Part shown: in pieces, positions 5,450 through 12,858 of the stretch
Layout: the number at the start of each line of letters is the position of its first letter
How positions within the stretch are numbered: position 1 is the stretch's first letter
Assembly (NCBI GenBank): GCA_002454415.1
Contig: DKIT01000185.1
Location: 16,716 to 30,355, forward strand
Direction: 5' to 3'
DNA: 13,640 nucleotides
From: Sphingobacterium sp. UBA6711
GTDB taxonomy: Bacteria; Bacteroidota; Bacteroidia; Sphingobacteriales; Sphingobacteriaceae
Position numbers and translations under genes: made by a program
The notes under the pieces: generated by a model
What the model saw: the letters and a program-made list of their open reading frames with translations, nothing else
What the model was told of the DNA's origin: nothing
Databases searched by the model: none

Positions 5450-7531
5450 TTAGTTTAAAGTATTTGAAGAGTTTTCCGAAGGATCGTCCTTTCGTGAACT
5501 CGCCTCATCTGGATGAACATCCAATGGTAAATCTGTTTGAGGTACGCCGCCACCGTCTCCACCGTTAACAAATTCTTCATAAGTAGTTTTGGTTTCGAAT
5601 GGTCGCTTACCCAATATCTCTTCTAAGTCGGATTGAAAAAGAATTTCCTTTTCCAAAAGTTTCTCAGCTATTTTTATCAATCCTTCCCGGTTATCCAATA
5701 ACAATTGTTTGGTGCGAGCATAAACATCAGTTATTAAATTACGGACCTCTGCATCGATCAATTCTGCCGTTTTGTCAGAATATGGTTTTTGGAAAGATGC
5801 TTCAGAGCTATCCCTAAAAGAGACATTCCCTACTTTATCATTCATACCATAAATTGCAATCATCGCATAAGAAAGCTGCGTTATACGCTCTAAGTCATTT
5901 TGAGCTCCAGTAGAGATCCTTCCAAAAGTAATATCTTCCGCTACACGCCCGCCCATCGTCATGCACAAGCTATCGATAAGTTGCTCGGTTGTATATAAGA
6001 ACTGCTCACGAGGGAGATACTGTGCATAACCTAAAGCCGCAACACCACGTGGCACAATAGATACCTTCACCAAAGGATCTGCATGTTCCAAAAACCACCC
6101 AGCAATCGCATGCCCTGCCTCGTGATAAGCAACGATTCTTTTCTCCTCTGGAGATATGATTTTATTCTTTTTCTCAAGACCACCGATTACACGATCGACT
6201 GCATCTTGAAAATCCTGCATATCAATTTCCGGCTTATTTTTACGAGCAGCGATAAGAGCGGCTTCATTACATACATTGGCAATTTCCGCCCCCGCAAAAC
6301 CAGGAGTCTGCGCTGACAATTTTTTCGCATCAACCTCAGCTGATAATTTCAAAGGTTTTAAATGTACTTTAAAAATTTGTTCACGCCCAATCAAATCCGG
6401 TTTATCTATAGAAATCTGGCGATCGAAACGTCCCGGACGCAATAGAGCTGTATCTAATACGTCTATACGGTTTGTTGCGGCCAAGATAATGACACCAGAA
6501 TCCGTCCCAAAACCATCCATTTCAACCAGCAATTGATTGAGGGTATTTTCGCGTTCATCGTTTCCGCCCATCATAGAATTCTTGCCACGAGCGCGACCAA
6601 TAGCATCGATCTCATCAATAAAGATGATACAAGGCGCTTTCTCTTTAGCTTGTTTAAATAGGTCTCGAACACGCGAAGCACCGACACCGACAAACATTTC
6701 GACAAAGTCAGATCCTGATAAGGAGAAAAATGGTACTTGCGCCTCTCCTGCAACAGCCTTTGCCAACAAGGTCTTACCTGTTCCGGGAGGTCCAACAAGC
6801 AAAGCGCCTTTCGGAATTTTACCACCTAGGTTGGTATACTTTCTCGGATTTTTTAAGAAATCGACGATTTCCATGACCTCTTGTTTTGCTTCTTCTAAAC
6901 CAGCGACATCATTGAAGGTAATATTGATTTGAGATTCCTTATCAAACAATTGTGCCTTTGATTTCCCAATATTAAAGATAGCGCCACCGCCACCTCCGGC
7001 ACCACCACCCATGCGACGCATCAAAAAAATCCAGATTGCAGCCAAAACCAATAGTGGCAACATAAATGTCACAAACCAACTTGCCCATGGATTCGAGCGA
7101 TCATCATAAGTTAATTGAACCTTTGGTGTACCTGGAGCTAGCTCAGCCTGCGAAGCCGCCAACTTTTTTTCTAAAACGTCAGGAGATGCATCTTTAAAAA
7201 TATATTGAGGGCCAACGCTTTCCTGTCCTGATAAACTTGGAATAGCGTCATTATTTTTATTGACATCCTTAAAGTTAGGATTATCTTTCCAGCCCTTTTT
7301 AAGATACACTTCTACCTCAACAAGATCATTTTTCTTATAGGCGACCAGACGTTCCACAGAACCGGTATTCAACATTCGGGTTTCAAAATCGCTATAGCTA
7401 ACTTCCTTAGCCGGGTTTTCTCCAAAAACGTATTGTAAGGCAAAAAAACCTAAAAACATGGCAATCATCAGCCACACAAAATTAAATTTCGGCGGTTTTG
7501 GGCTTACCTTACTACTCGGGATTTTTTTCAT
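5450..7531 (-). CDS. ftsH: ATP-dependent zinc metalloprotease FtsH
   Basis: A hexameric inner membrane AAA+ protease that extracts and degrades membrane and regulatory proteins. The 693 aa are ordered as follows: TM1 about 18-37, a periplasmic domain 38-150 that is somewhat extended, TM2 about 152-171, and a glycine-rich linker GGGAGGGGG at 175-183. The AAA core has Walker A GPPGTGKT 247-254, pore loop FVGVG 280-284, Walker B IIFIDE 302-307 and arginines R365/R368 in LLRPGRFDR. The zinc site is HEAGH 470-474 with third ligand D546. The C-terminal tail (655-693) is acidic, serine-rich and probably disordered. All key residues are intact. The gene lies 47 bp after rsfS in the same direction, and a LUD protein and a rhomboid protease follow. 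Confidence 0.98.
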   Translation of the reverse strand: MKKIPSSKVSPKPPKFNFVWLMIAMFLGFFALQYVFGENPAKEVSYSDFETRMLNTGSVERLVAYKKNDLVEVEVYLKKGWKDNPNFKDVNKNNDAIPSLSGQESVGPQYIFKDASPDVLEKKLAASQAELAPGTPKVQLTYDDRSNPWASWFVTFMLPLLVLAAIWIFLMRRMGGGAGGGGGAIFNIGKSKAQLFDKESQINITFNDVAGLEEAKQEVMEIVDFLKNPRKYTNLGGKIPKGALLVGPPGTGKTLLAKAVAGEAQVPFFSLSGSDFVEMFVGVGASRVRDLFKQAKEKAPCIIFIDEIDAIGRARGKNSMMGGNDERENTLNQLLVEMDGFGTDSGVIILAATNRIDVLDTALLRPGRFDRQISIDKPDLIGREQIFKVHLKPLKLSAEVDAKKLSAQTPGFAGAEIANVCNEAALIAARKNKPEIDMQDFQDAVDRVIGGLEKKNKIISPEEKRIVAYHEAGHAIAGWFLEHADPLVKVSIVPRGVAALGYAQYLPREQFLYTTEQLIDSLCMTMGGRVAEDITFGRISTGAQNDLERITQLSYAMIAIYGMNDKVGNVSFRDSSEASFQKPYSDKTAELIDAEVRNLITDVYARTKQLLLDNREGLIKIAEKLLEKEILFQSDLEEILGKRPFETKTTYEEFVNGGDGGGVPQTDLPLDVHPDEASSRKDDPSENSSNTLN

Positions 7532-7578
7532 TATATCGTAATTATATTTTCTTTATAAAATAGTTAAATTAAGAACAC

Positions 7579-7953
7579 TTAAGCACTCTGGAAATGCTGA
7601 ACCTGTGCATCTCCCCACAAATCTTCAATACCATAGTGCGCTCTTTTTTCAGTCTTAAAGATATGCACAACCACATCCACAAAATCCAAAATCAACCACT
7701 CTCCATTTGATTGCCCTTCTTTATATTGGGGTTCTTGACCAAAAGCTTTATAGACTTCCTCTTCCACACTCTTCGCAATCGCATTCACTTGAATGTTGGA
7801 ATCAGCATGACAAATCACAAAATAATCAGAAACAGAACTGTGAAGATCTCTTAAATCCAAACGAACAATCTCGTTTGCTTTCTTTTCCTGCATACCATGG
7901 ACGATAATTTCTGATAGACGTTGGGACAATTCTGAACTTTTATTTTTACTCAT
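7579..7953 (-). CDS. rsfS: Ribosome silencing factor RsfS
   Basis: A 124-aa protein of the RsfS/YbeB (Iojap-like) family. It binds ribosomal protein L14 on the 50S subunit and blocks joining with 30S when nutrients are scarce. Family blocks seen are DYFVICHADSN at 43-53, GEWLILDFVDVVVHIF at 84-99 and the ending RAHYGIEDLWGDA at 104-116. The length is normal. The start codon at 7953 gives the typical lysine-rich beginning MSKNKSS. It is the first gene of the run rsfS-ftsH-LUD-rhomboid and is divergent from birA across only 47 bp of AT-rich DNA, so the two promoters must be tightly packed or overlap. On the minus strand TATTTTTT just before the ATG is a near match to the -7 element, without a clear -33. 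Confidence 0.95.
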   Translation of the reverse strand: MSKNKSSELSQRLSEIIVHGMQEKKANEIVRLDLRDLHSSVSDYFVICHADSNIQVNAIAKSVEEEVYKAFGQEPQYKEGQSNGEWLILDFVDVVVHIFKTEKRAHYGIEDLWGDAQVQHFQSA

Positions 7954-8000
7954 TAAAAAATATGATAGTTTTGACTTAATATTTATTTAATACTTTCAGT

Positions 8001-8771
8001 TTGCAAAATAACAATATTTCGGGACTTATCATTGGTCAAAATACAATATATCTTGACAAAGTCGCCTCTACAAACGATTACTTAAGAGAATTATTGTCAA
8101 ATTTCAAGCCACTAGCTGAGGGCACTGCCATTTTAGCAGAAGATCAATACCAGGGTAAAGGTCAACGAGGCCGCTTATGGGTAAGCGAACCTGGTAAAAA
8201 TCTAACAACATCTATTCTCTTAAAACCTCACTTCCTGTCAGTAGAGCATCAATTTGCGTTGTCGGCAACAATCGCAATAGCAACTGTAAACTGGTTAAAA
8301 AGTAAAGTTAACCAACAAGTCACTGTTAAATGGCCTAATGATATTTACGTTGACTCAAGGAAAATAACAGGAATTTTAATAGAAAATAAATTAAAAGGAA
8401 GTAAAATAGAAGCGTCAATTGTAGGAATTGGTGTAAATATTAATCAAGTCAATTTTGACACGGCGATAACAATAACTTCTTTAGCATCGTTAACAAATAG
8501 GCAAGATTACGTCATCAAGGACGTCGCATACGACCTGTTCCAATACATTCAGCAAGAATATCAGACCCTTTTCGACAAAGGCTGGCAATATCAGCTAAAC
8601 CATTACAACGAATTGTTATTTTGGAAAGGCCAAGAAAAACCATTTTTTATCGCTGGAGAAAAAAAAATGGGTGTCATTCAAAAAGTATCTATCGACGGAA
8701 AGCTCAACGTCCTTATAGACAAGACTCTTCAAGAATTTAATATCAAGGAAATCACACATGACATCACTTAA
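8001..8771 (+). CDS. birA: Biotin--[acetyl-CoA-carboxylase] ligase (no DNA-binding domain)
   Basis: Makes biotinyl-AMP and attaches biotin to the carrier protein of acetyl-CoA carboxylase and related enzymes. The 256 aa contain the catalytic domain, with the biotinyl-AMP loop QGKGQRGR at 51-58, KWPNDI at 110-115, RKITGILIE at 120-128 and GIGVNIN at 142-148, plus a small C-terminal SH3-like domain. There is no N-terminal helix-turn-helix, so it is a group I enzyme and not a biotin repressor. The start is TTG at 8001: going upstream in frame to the TAA at 7977-7979 there is no ATG, GTG or other TTG, and the sequence from MQNNNISG fits the family. A weak start codon may keep its level low (inference). 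Confidence 0.95.
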   Translation: MQNNNISGLIIGQNTIYLDKVASTNDYLRELLSNFKPLAEGTAILAEDQYQGKGQRGRLWVSEPGKNLTTSILLKPHFLSVEHQFALSATIAIATVNWLKSKVNQQVTVKWPNDIYVDSRKITGILIENKLKGSKIEASIVGIGVNINQVNFDTAITITSLASLTNRQDYVIKDVAYDLFQYIQQEYQTLFDKGWQYQLNHYNELLFWKGQEKPFFIAGEKKMGVIQKVSIDGKLNVLIDKTLQEFNIKEITHDIT

Positions 8772-8820
8772 TCTTTACAAAAAAAAGATAGGGCCTTCTA
8801 AAATTGTCAAACGATTATTC

Positions 8821-8900
8821 TAAATTTGTCTTGTAGCATGATTAAACCTTTACACACACTAACAATCAAAGGATAATAAGTTGCATCACTACAAGACAAA
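8821..8900 (+). promoter_or_regulatory. -7 motif and 12-bp inverted repeat before the DsbD alpha gene
   Basis: TAAATTTG (8821-8828) matches the Bacteroidota -7 element exactly; no TTTG or TTG sits at the right -33 distance (the nearest TTG, 8804-8806, is only 14 nt away). A perfect 12-bp inverted repeat, TTTGTCTTGTAG (8825-8836) and CTACAAGACAAA (8889-8900), starts inside this motif and ends 22 bp before the ATG. Between the arms a smaller CCTTT/AAAGG pair (8847-8851, 8868-8872) could form an inner stem. Confidence 0.4.
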
Positions 8901-8922
8901 GGAAAGAAAAAATTAAATTCGG

Positions 8923-9372
8923 ATGAAAAAATTAGTATTATTAATAACTGCTGTAATTTTTGCAGTTACAGGAGCCTTCGCTCAAATTCACAAACCTGTA
9001 AAATGGACAGTGGCGAGTAAAAAACTGAATAACAAGGAAGCCATCGTATATGTAAAGGCGACAATCCAGAATGGATGGCACATTTATTCACAAAACTTAA
9101 AAGATGGTGGTCCTATTCCTACTTCTTTCAATTTTACCAAAGCCACTGACTACACATTAGTGGGAAAGACTGCTGAACCGAAACCGAAAGTGAAACATGA
9201 GGAAGTGTTTAAAATGGATGTAGGTTATTTCACAAACGAAGTAATTTTCCAACAAAAAGTAGCCTTAAATAAAGGAGCAACAACCGTAAAAGGCACTGTC
9301 GAATGGCAAGCATGTGATGCTTCACAATGTCTTCCTCCCGATGAATATGCTTTTGCTGTGACAATCAAATAG
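8923..9372 (+). CDS. Secreted DsbD alpha-domain protein (separate N-terminal domain)
   Basis: A 149-aa secreted protein with a signal peptide at residues 1-20 (cleavage after GAFA) and an immunoglobulin-like DsbD N-terminal domain. The redox pair is C131 and C136 in QACDASQCLPPDEYAF, equivalent to the two cysteines of DsbD alpha in enterobacteria, which take electrons from the thioredoxin-like gamma domain and pass them to clients such as DsbC or TlpA-like proteins. The motif GWHIYSQNLKDGGPIPTSF (51-69) is also typical. In classical DsbD this domain is fused to the membrane part; here it is its own gene, followed 86 bp later by the membrane gene on the same strand, with a terminator between. 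It might alternatively serve other partners, but the pairing is strongly suggested. Confidence 0.9.
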   Translation: MKKLVLLITAVIFAVTGAFAQIHKPVKWTVASKKLNNKEAIVYVKATIQNGWHIYSQNLKDGGPIPTSFNFTKATDYTLVGKTAEPKPKVKHEEVFKMDVGYFTNEVIFQQKVALNKGATTVKGTVEWQACDASQCLPPDEYAFAVTIK

Positions 9373-9401
9373 TAAAAATGATTCTACACGGATAAATTAA
9401 T

Positions 9402-9426
9402 AAGGCGATTCTCATCGCCTTTTTTT
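9402..9426 (+). terminator. Intrinsic terminator after the DsbD alpha gene
   Basis: A perfect 8-bp stem AAGGCGAT (9402-9409) / ATCGCCTT (9414-9421), with a TCTC loop and a T-run to 9426. This is the textbook Rho-independent form. It lies 29 bp after the stop codon and only 33 bp before the dsbD start. Confidence 0.9.
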
Positions 9427-9433
9427 ATTTTTG
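9426..9433 (+). promoter_or_regulatory. -7 promoter motif inside the terminator T-tract
   Basis: TATTTTTG is an exact TAnnTTTG match and begins at the last T of the terminator run, 25 bp before the ATG of dsbD. No -33 TTTG is seen at the right distance (that place holds the terminator stem), so the promoter is only a candidate. Confidence 0.35.
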
Positions 9434-9458
9434 AAAATAACATCAGAAATACGTACGC

Positions 9459-11168
9459 ATGTTAAAAAACACATTCATTCTACTTGTAATTACTTTTTTC
9501 AGTCTTTCTTTAACGACAACTACTTTTGCGTCTGCACAAGATAGCCTAAGCAGTACTGAAGGGCTCCAATTTGAAACATCTCCGGATACTTCTACAACAG
9601 TCGAAGCAGTACCCGAAGATCTAAATTTCACAACATCGCCCGACACAATCGTAAGTCAGGACAGCAGTAAGATCGCTACGGCGAAAACAACGACCCCCTC
9701 TAGTGAACACGAAACAGGAAAAAAATCCCTTTGGAGCATCTTTATTGCGGGACTAGTGGGAGGTTTTGCCGCGCTTTTGATGCCATGTATATTCCCAATG
9801 CTTCCATTAACAGTAAGTTATTTTACCAAGCAATCAGGAAGCCGTGCCAGCGGCATCAGTAAAGCTTTACTCTATGGACTTTTTATTATTGTAATCTATG
9901 TTGCTCTGGGAATGGTAATCACCATTGCATTTGGCTCAGATGCGCTGAATGCCTTGTCCACGAATGGTATATTTAATTTTTTGTTTTTCCTTTTATTGGT
10001 TGTTTTTGCAGCATCATTTTTCGGTGCATTTGAAATTACTTTACCAAGCTCTTTCGTCAATAAAATGGATGCAAAATCAGACAAAGGCGGATTGATAGGC
10101 CTTTTCTTTATGGCATTTAGCCTTTCATTGGTCTCTTTCTCCTGTACCGGGCCCATCATAGGCACATTGTTGGTTGAAGCAGCTTCAAAAGGAGAACGGT
10201 TAGGTCCTGCGATAGGAATGCTCGGTTTCTCCATAGCCCTAGCTATTCCTTTTGGTTTGTTCGCCATGTTCCCTTCTATGCTAAAATCCTTACCAAAATC
10301 AGGCGGATGGCTCAACTCGGTGAAGGTAGTTCTTGGTTTTTTAGAACTTGCATTAGCTTTAAAATTTCTATCCAATGTAGATCTTGCTTATCATTGGAAC
10401 TGGTTGGACAGAGAAGTATTCTTATCCCTATGGATTGCTATTTTCGGCCTAATGGGTTTATACCTTATTGGTAAAATTAAATTTTCCCACGATAGTGATC
10501 TAAAATTCCTATCTGTGCCTCGGACTATTTTAGCTGTTATTGTATTCTCTTTCGTTGTGTATATGATCCCCGGTCTTTGGGGGGCGCCTTTAAAATCTAT
10601 TTCAGCGTTCTTGCCCCCTTCGGCCACGCAAGATTTCGATCTATCAGCTGGCATCGCCACCGGAGCACCGACACATAGTGATGGTAAAGTCAAAAAATAT
10701 GCTGAAATTTTCCATGAACGCGGTACGCCAAAAGGATTTGATCCATACTACGATTACGATGAAGCATTAGCGGCTTCCAAAGAACAGAATAAACCTGTAT
10801 TAATCGATTTTACGGGATGGAATTGTGTCAACTGTCGTAAAATGGAGGCAAATGTATGGTCTGATCCCGCTGTTGCAAAATTATTGAAAGAACAATTTAT
10901 TATGGCTGAATTGTTTGTTGATGATAAAACAGAACTGCCAATTAACGAACAATTTGTTTCTGATTATAGTGGTAAGAAAATTAAAACAATAGGCAATAAA
11001 AATAGTGACTTTCAAGCATCTACATTCGATAGCAATTCACAGCCCCTCTATGTCATCGTGGACGGGTCAGGAACAGTACTGGTACCTAAAACAGGTGCTA
11101 ATTACAACATTGCTGAATATATCGCTTTTTTACAAAGCGGGATAGATGCCTTTAAAGCGAAAAAATAA
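9459..11168 (+). CDS. dsbD: DsbD-like thiol:disulfide interchange protein, membrane and thioredoxin domains
   Basis: Moves electrons from cytosolic thioredoxin across the inner membrane to periplasmic thiol proteins. The 569 aa begin with a signal-like segment (1-26), then a Ser/Thr-rich linker (27-90) with two copies of FxTSPDT, then about eight membrane helices (92-372). The two transmembrane cysteines are present: C110 in MPCIFPMLPL and C229 in FSCTGPIIGT. The C-terminal periplasmic thioredoxin-like gamma domain (about 425-565) has CVNC at 456-459 in FTGWNCVNCRKME. The alpha domain is missing from this protein and is encoded by the gene just upstream. The ATG at 9459 gives a normal hydrophobic N-terminus. 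A TlpA-like protein further right in the window is a possible client. Confidence 0.93.
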   Translation: MLKNTFILLVITFFSLSLTTTTFASAQDSLSSTEGLQFETSPDTSTTVEAVPEDLNFTTSPDTIVSQDSSKIATAKTTTPSSEHETGKKSLWSIFIAGLVGGFAALLMPCIFPMLPLTVSYFTKQSGSRASGISKALLYGLFIIVIYVALGMVITIAFGSDALNALSTNGIFNFLFFLLLVVFAASFFGAFEITLPSSFVNKMDAKSDKGGLIGLFFMAFSLSLVSFSCTGPIIGTLLVEAASKGERLGPAIGMLGFSIALAIPFGLFAMFPSMLKSLPKSGGWLNSVKVVLGFLELALALKFLSNVDLAYHWNWLDREVFLSLWIAIFGLMGLYLIGKIKFSHDSDLKFLSVPRTILAVIVFSFVVYMIPGLWGAPLKSISAFLPPSATQDFDLSAGIATGAPTHSDGKVKKYAEIFHERGTPKGFDPYYDYDEALAASKEQNKPVLIDFTGWNCVNCRKMEANVWSDPAVAKLLKEQFIMAELFVDDKTELPINEQFVSDYSGKKIKTIGNKNSDFQASTFDSNSQPLYVIVDGSGTVLVPKTGANYNIAEYIAFLQSGIDAFKAKK

Positions 11169-11303
11169 AACACCCTTAAGATGGGTATTGGAGCAATTAT
11201 TAAATTTACATTATCTTTCGTTGAAAGTTAGATAAATTACACATTAAAATGCCACTAATTGTTCTTAATCATCTCATTATAGCGTTTTAATACCGGAAAT
11301 ATA

Positions 11304-11335
11304 ATTGTATATAAACTTAAAAATAACTAAGTTTG
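11304..11335 (+). promoter_or_regulatory. Bacteroidota-type promoter for pfkA
   Basis: TAAGTTTG (11328-11335) is an exact -7 match, and ATTG (11304-11307) lies 20 nt upstream as a 3-of-4 match to the -33 TTTG. The spacing is within the known range for this promoter class. The -7 ends only 7 nt before the ATG of pfkA. The rest of the 174-bp gap (11169-11342) is AT-rich, with one weak hairpin at 11211-11235. Confidence 0.6.
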
Positions 11336-11342
11336 GGTACGT

Positions 11343-12317
11343 ATGAGTAACATTAAAAAAATTGCCGTTTTGACATCTGGGGGAGATGCTCCAGGAATGA
11401 ATGCTGGTATCCGCGCTGTTGTTAGAGCGGGTATCTATAATAATCTTGAAGTATTTGGTGTACGCCGGGGTTATGATGGTTTAGTTAATGGCGAAATCAT
11501 TCCAATGGACGCCAAATCTGTAGCCAATATCATTCAGCGAGGGGGGACCATCTTAAAAACCGCTCGTAGTGAAGCATTCAAAACTGTTGAAGGGCGTAAA
11601 CAAGCTTATGAAAATTTACGTAGCCACGGTATTGATGCTATGGTTGTCATCGGTGGTGACGGTACATTCACAGGTGCCTCAAAATTTATTGAAGAGTTTG
11701 ATTTCCCCATCATAGGTCTTCCAGGTACAATTGATAACGATTTGGCTGGAACAGATTTTACCATTGGTTATGATACAGCGATTAACACGGTTATTCAAGC
11801 AGTAGACAAAATTCGAGATACCGCAGAATCCCATGACAGACTTTTTGTCATTGAAGTGATGGGCAGAGATTCTGGTCTTATAGCCGTGCGCTCAGGAATC
11901 AGTACAGGGGCAGAAGCAGTCTTAGTTCCAGAATTTGAAGTTGACTATGATGCCATCATGAAAAGACTCGACAAGACACGTAAGAATAAATCTTCACGTA
12001 TCATTATCGTAGCCGAAGGAGATAAAGAAGGCGGTATGGTCGTTTCTGAAAAAATCAAGGAAAACTTTCCACATTACGATGTCAGACTATCTATTTTAGG
12101 CCATATACAACGCGGAGGAAGTCCAACATGTATGGACCGAGTATTAGCAAGTAGGCTTGGTGTCGCCGCAGTGGAAGCATTACTTAAAGGCCGTAGAGGT
12201 GAAATGGCAGGACTAATTTGCAGTGAAGTGAGATTCACGCCATTTAAAAGTGCAATTAAACATCATGTGAAAATGAATGAAGACCTACTTCGAATCATTG
12301 AGATTCTCTCCCTATAA
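11343..12317 (+). CDS. pfkA: ATP-dependent 6-phosphofructokinase
   Basis: Phosphorylates fructose 6-phosphate to fructose 1,6-bisphosphate, the committed step of glycolysis. The 324 aa and motif spacing match the bacterial PfkA group: ATP site TSGGDAPGMN at 11-20, GGDGT at 104-108, catalytic PGTIDND at 127-133 (base D131), substrate motif MGRDSG at 173-178 and GHIQRGG at 253-259. Gly107 directly after Asp106 indicates use of ATP, because pyrophosphate enzymes carry Asp at that place. Arginines of the allosteric site such as R24 and R28 are present, so control by PEP/ADP is possible (inference). The ATG at 11343 gives the usual start MSNIKKIAVLTSGG, with almost no leader after the predicted promoter. 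A strong terminator follows. Confidence 0.97.
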   Translation: MSNIKKIAVLTSGGDAPGMNAGIRAVVRAGIYNNLEVFGVRRGYDGLVNGEIIPMDAKSVANIIQRGGTILKTARSEAFKTVEGRKQAYENLRSHGIDAMVVIGGDGTFTGASKFIEEFDFPIIGLPGTIDNDLAGTDFTIGYDTAINTVIQAVDKIRDTAESHDRLFVIEVMGRDSGLIAVRSGISTGAEAVLVPEFEVDYDAIMKRLDKTRKNKSSRIIIVAEGDKEGGMVVSEKIKENFPHYDVRLSILGHIQRGGSPTCMDRVLASRLGVAAVEALLKGRRGEMAGLICSEVRFTPFKSAIKHHVKMNEDLLRIIEILSL

Positions 12318-12344
12318 GATTCTCTAGGAAGCTCAACAAAATAC

Positions 12345-12386
12345 AAAAAAGGAGTGAACAGCATCTATCTGTTCGCTCCTTTTTTT
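12345..12386. terminator. Long bidirectional terminator between pfkA and the lipoprotein gene
   Basis: A 17-bp stem (12345-12361 with 12369-12385) with a 7-nt loop CATCTAT. The core is GGAGTGAACAG / CTGTTCGCTCC with one G-U pair, flanked by A-run and T-run. Because the A-run on one side is a T-run on the other strand, it can stop both convergent genes. Confidence 0.92.
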
Positions 12387-12411
12387 ATATTACCCTCATC
12401 CCTCCTACAAA

Positions 12412-12858
12412 CTATTGCAACAGTTTGCTCAGATACTCCTCATCTACAGCAGGTAACTCAATATTTTGTCCGACTTTAGACATTGAATCAGCAAAATGAT
12501 TCGTATTGTTGATAGCTTGCTCATAAGCTTTGATCACCTGTTCAGAAATATGTAGCGTCTTAGGATCTTTGATATCAATTCGATACTGATTGTTTTCTAA
12601 TGTTACATGGTGGTAAAAACGGTATGCTGCTGCTTTCAATAAACCCAATTCTTTTTGAGTCAACTGATCGATTCTAGCATGGGGAGGAAGCGTGACGTCA
12701 ATAAATGTCGTATCCTTAGCTAACTGATCGATCCTGTGATCTAAAGGAATTGCGTTTAAAGCCTCTAAATTCACAACGGGAATACCATTTTCTTTCTCAC
12801 CACCGCAAGAAGCAACCAAAACACAGGTAATTACAACCCAAATAATTTGTCTATTCAT
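12412..12858 (-). CDS. Unrecognised lipoprotein
   Basis: I do not recognise a family. The 148-aa protein has a lipoprotein signal peptide with lipobox VASC (15-18), C18 being the acylated residue, followed by GGEKEN. The lack of aspartate at +2 allows outer membrane sorting, and the charged residues after the cysteine might act as a surface signal (inference). The mature part is mostly helical and hydrophilic, with no cysteine, so a thiol role is unlikely. RIDQL occurs twice, at 42-46 and 62-66, and this copy is visible in the DNA as well. The gene is alone: the shared terminator lies on its 3' side and 278 bp without a clear gene on its 5' side. The start at 12858 gives the expected short n-region MNRQ. 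Confidence 0.82.
   Translation of the reverse strand: MNRQIIWVVITCVLVASCGGEKENGIPVVNLEALNAIPLDHRIDQLAKDTTFIDVTLPPHARIDQLTQKELGLLKAAAYRFYHHVTLENNQYRIDIKDPKTLHISEQVIKAYEQAINNTNHFADSMSKVGQNIELPAVDEEYLSKLLQ

Noticed and set aside
5311..5568. 85-codon + strand frame across the ftsH/LUD junction
   Set aside because: It crosses the intergenic hairpin and is antisense to two well-supported genes.
6537..6932. 131-codon + strand open frame inside ftsH
   Set aside because: It is antisense to the highly conserved AAA core of ftsH, and its protein is low-complexity and unlike any family.
9896..10375. 159-codon open frame on the minus strand inside dsbD
   Set aside because: It lies fully antisense to membrane helices of dsbD, has no recognisable domain, and long antisense frames are common opposite hydrophobic coding sequence.
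11169..11240. Hairpins after dsbD (ACCC/GGGT and CTTTC/GAAAG)
   Set aside because: Short stems with mismatches or bulges and no T-run; not convincing terminators.
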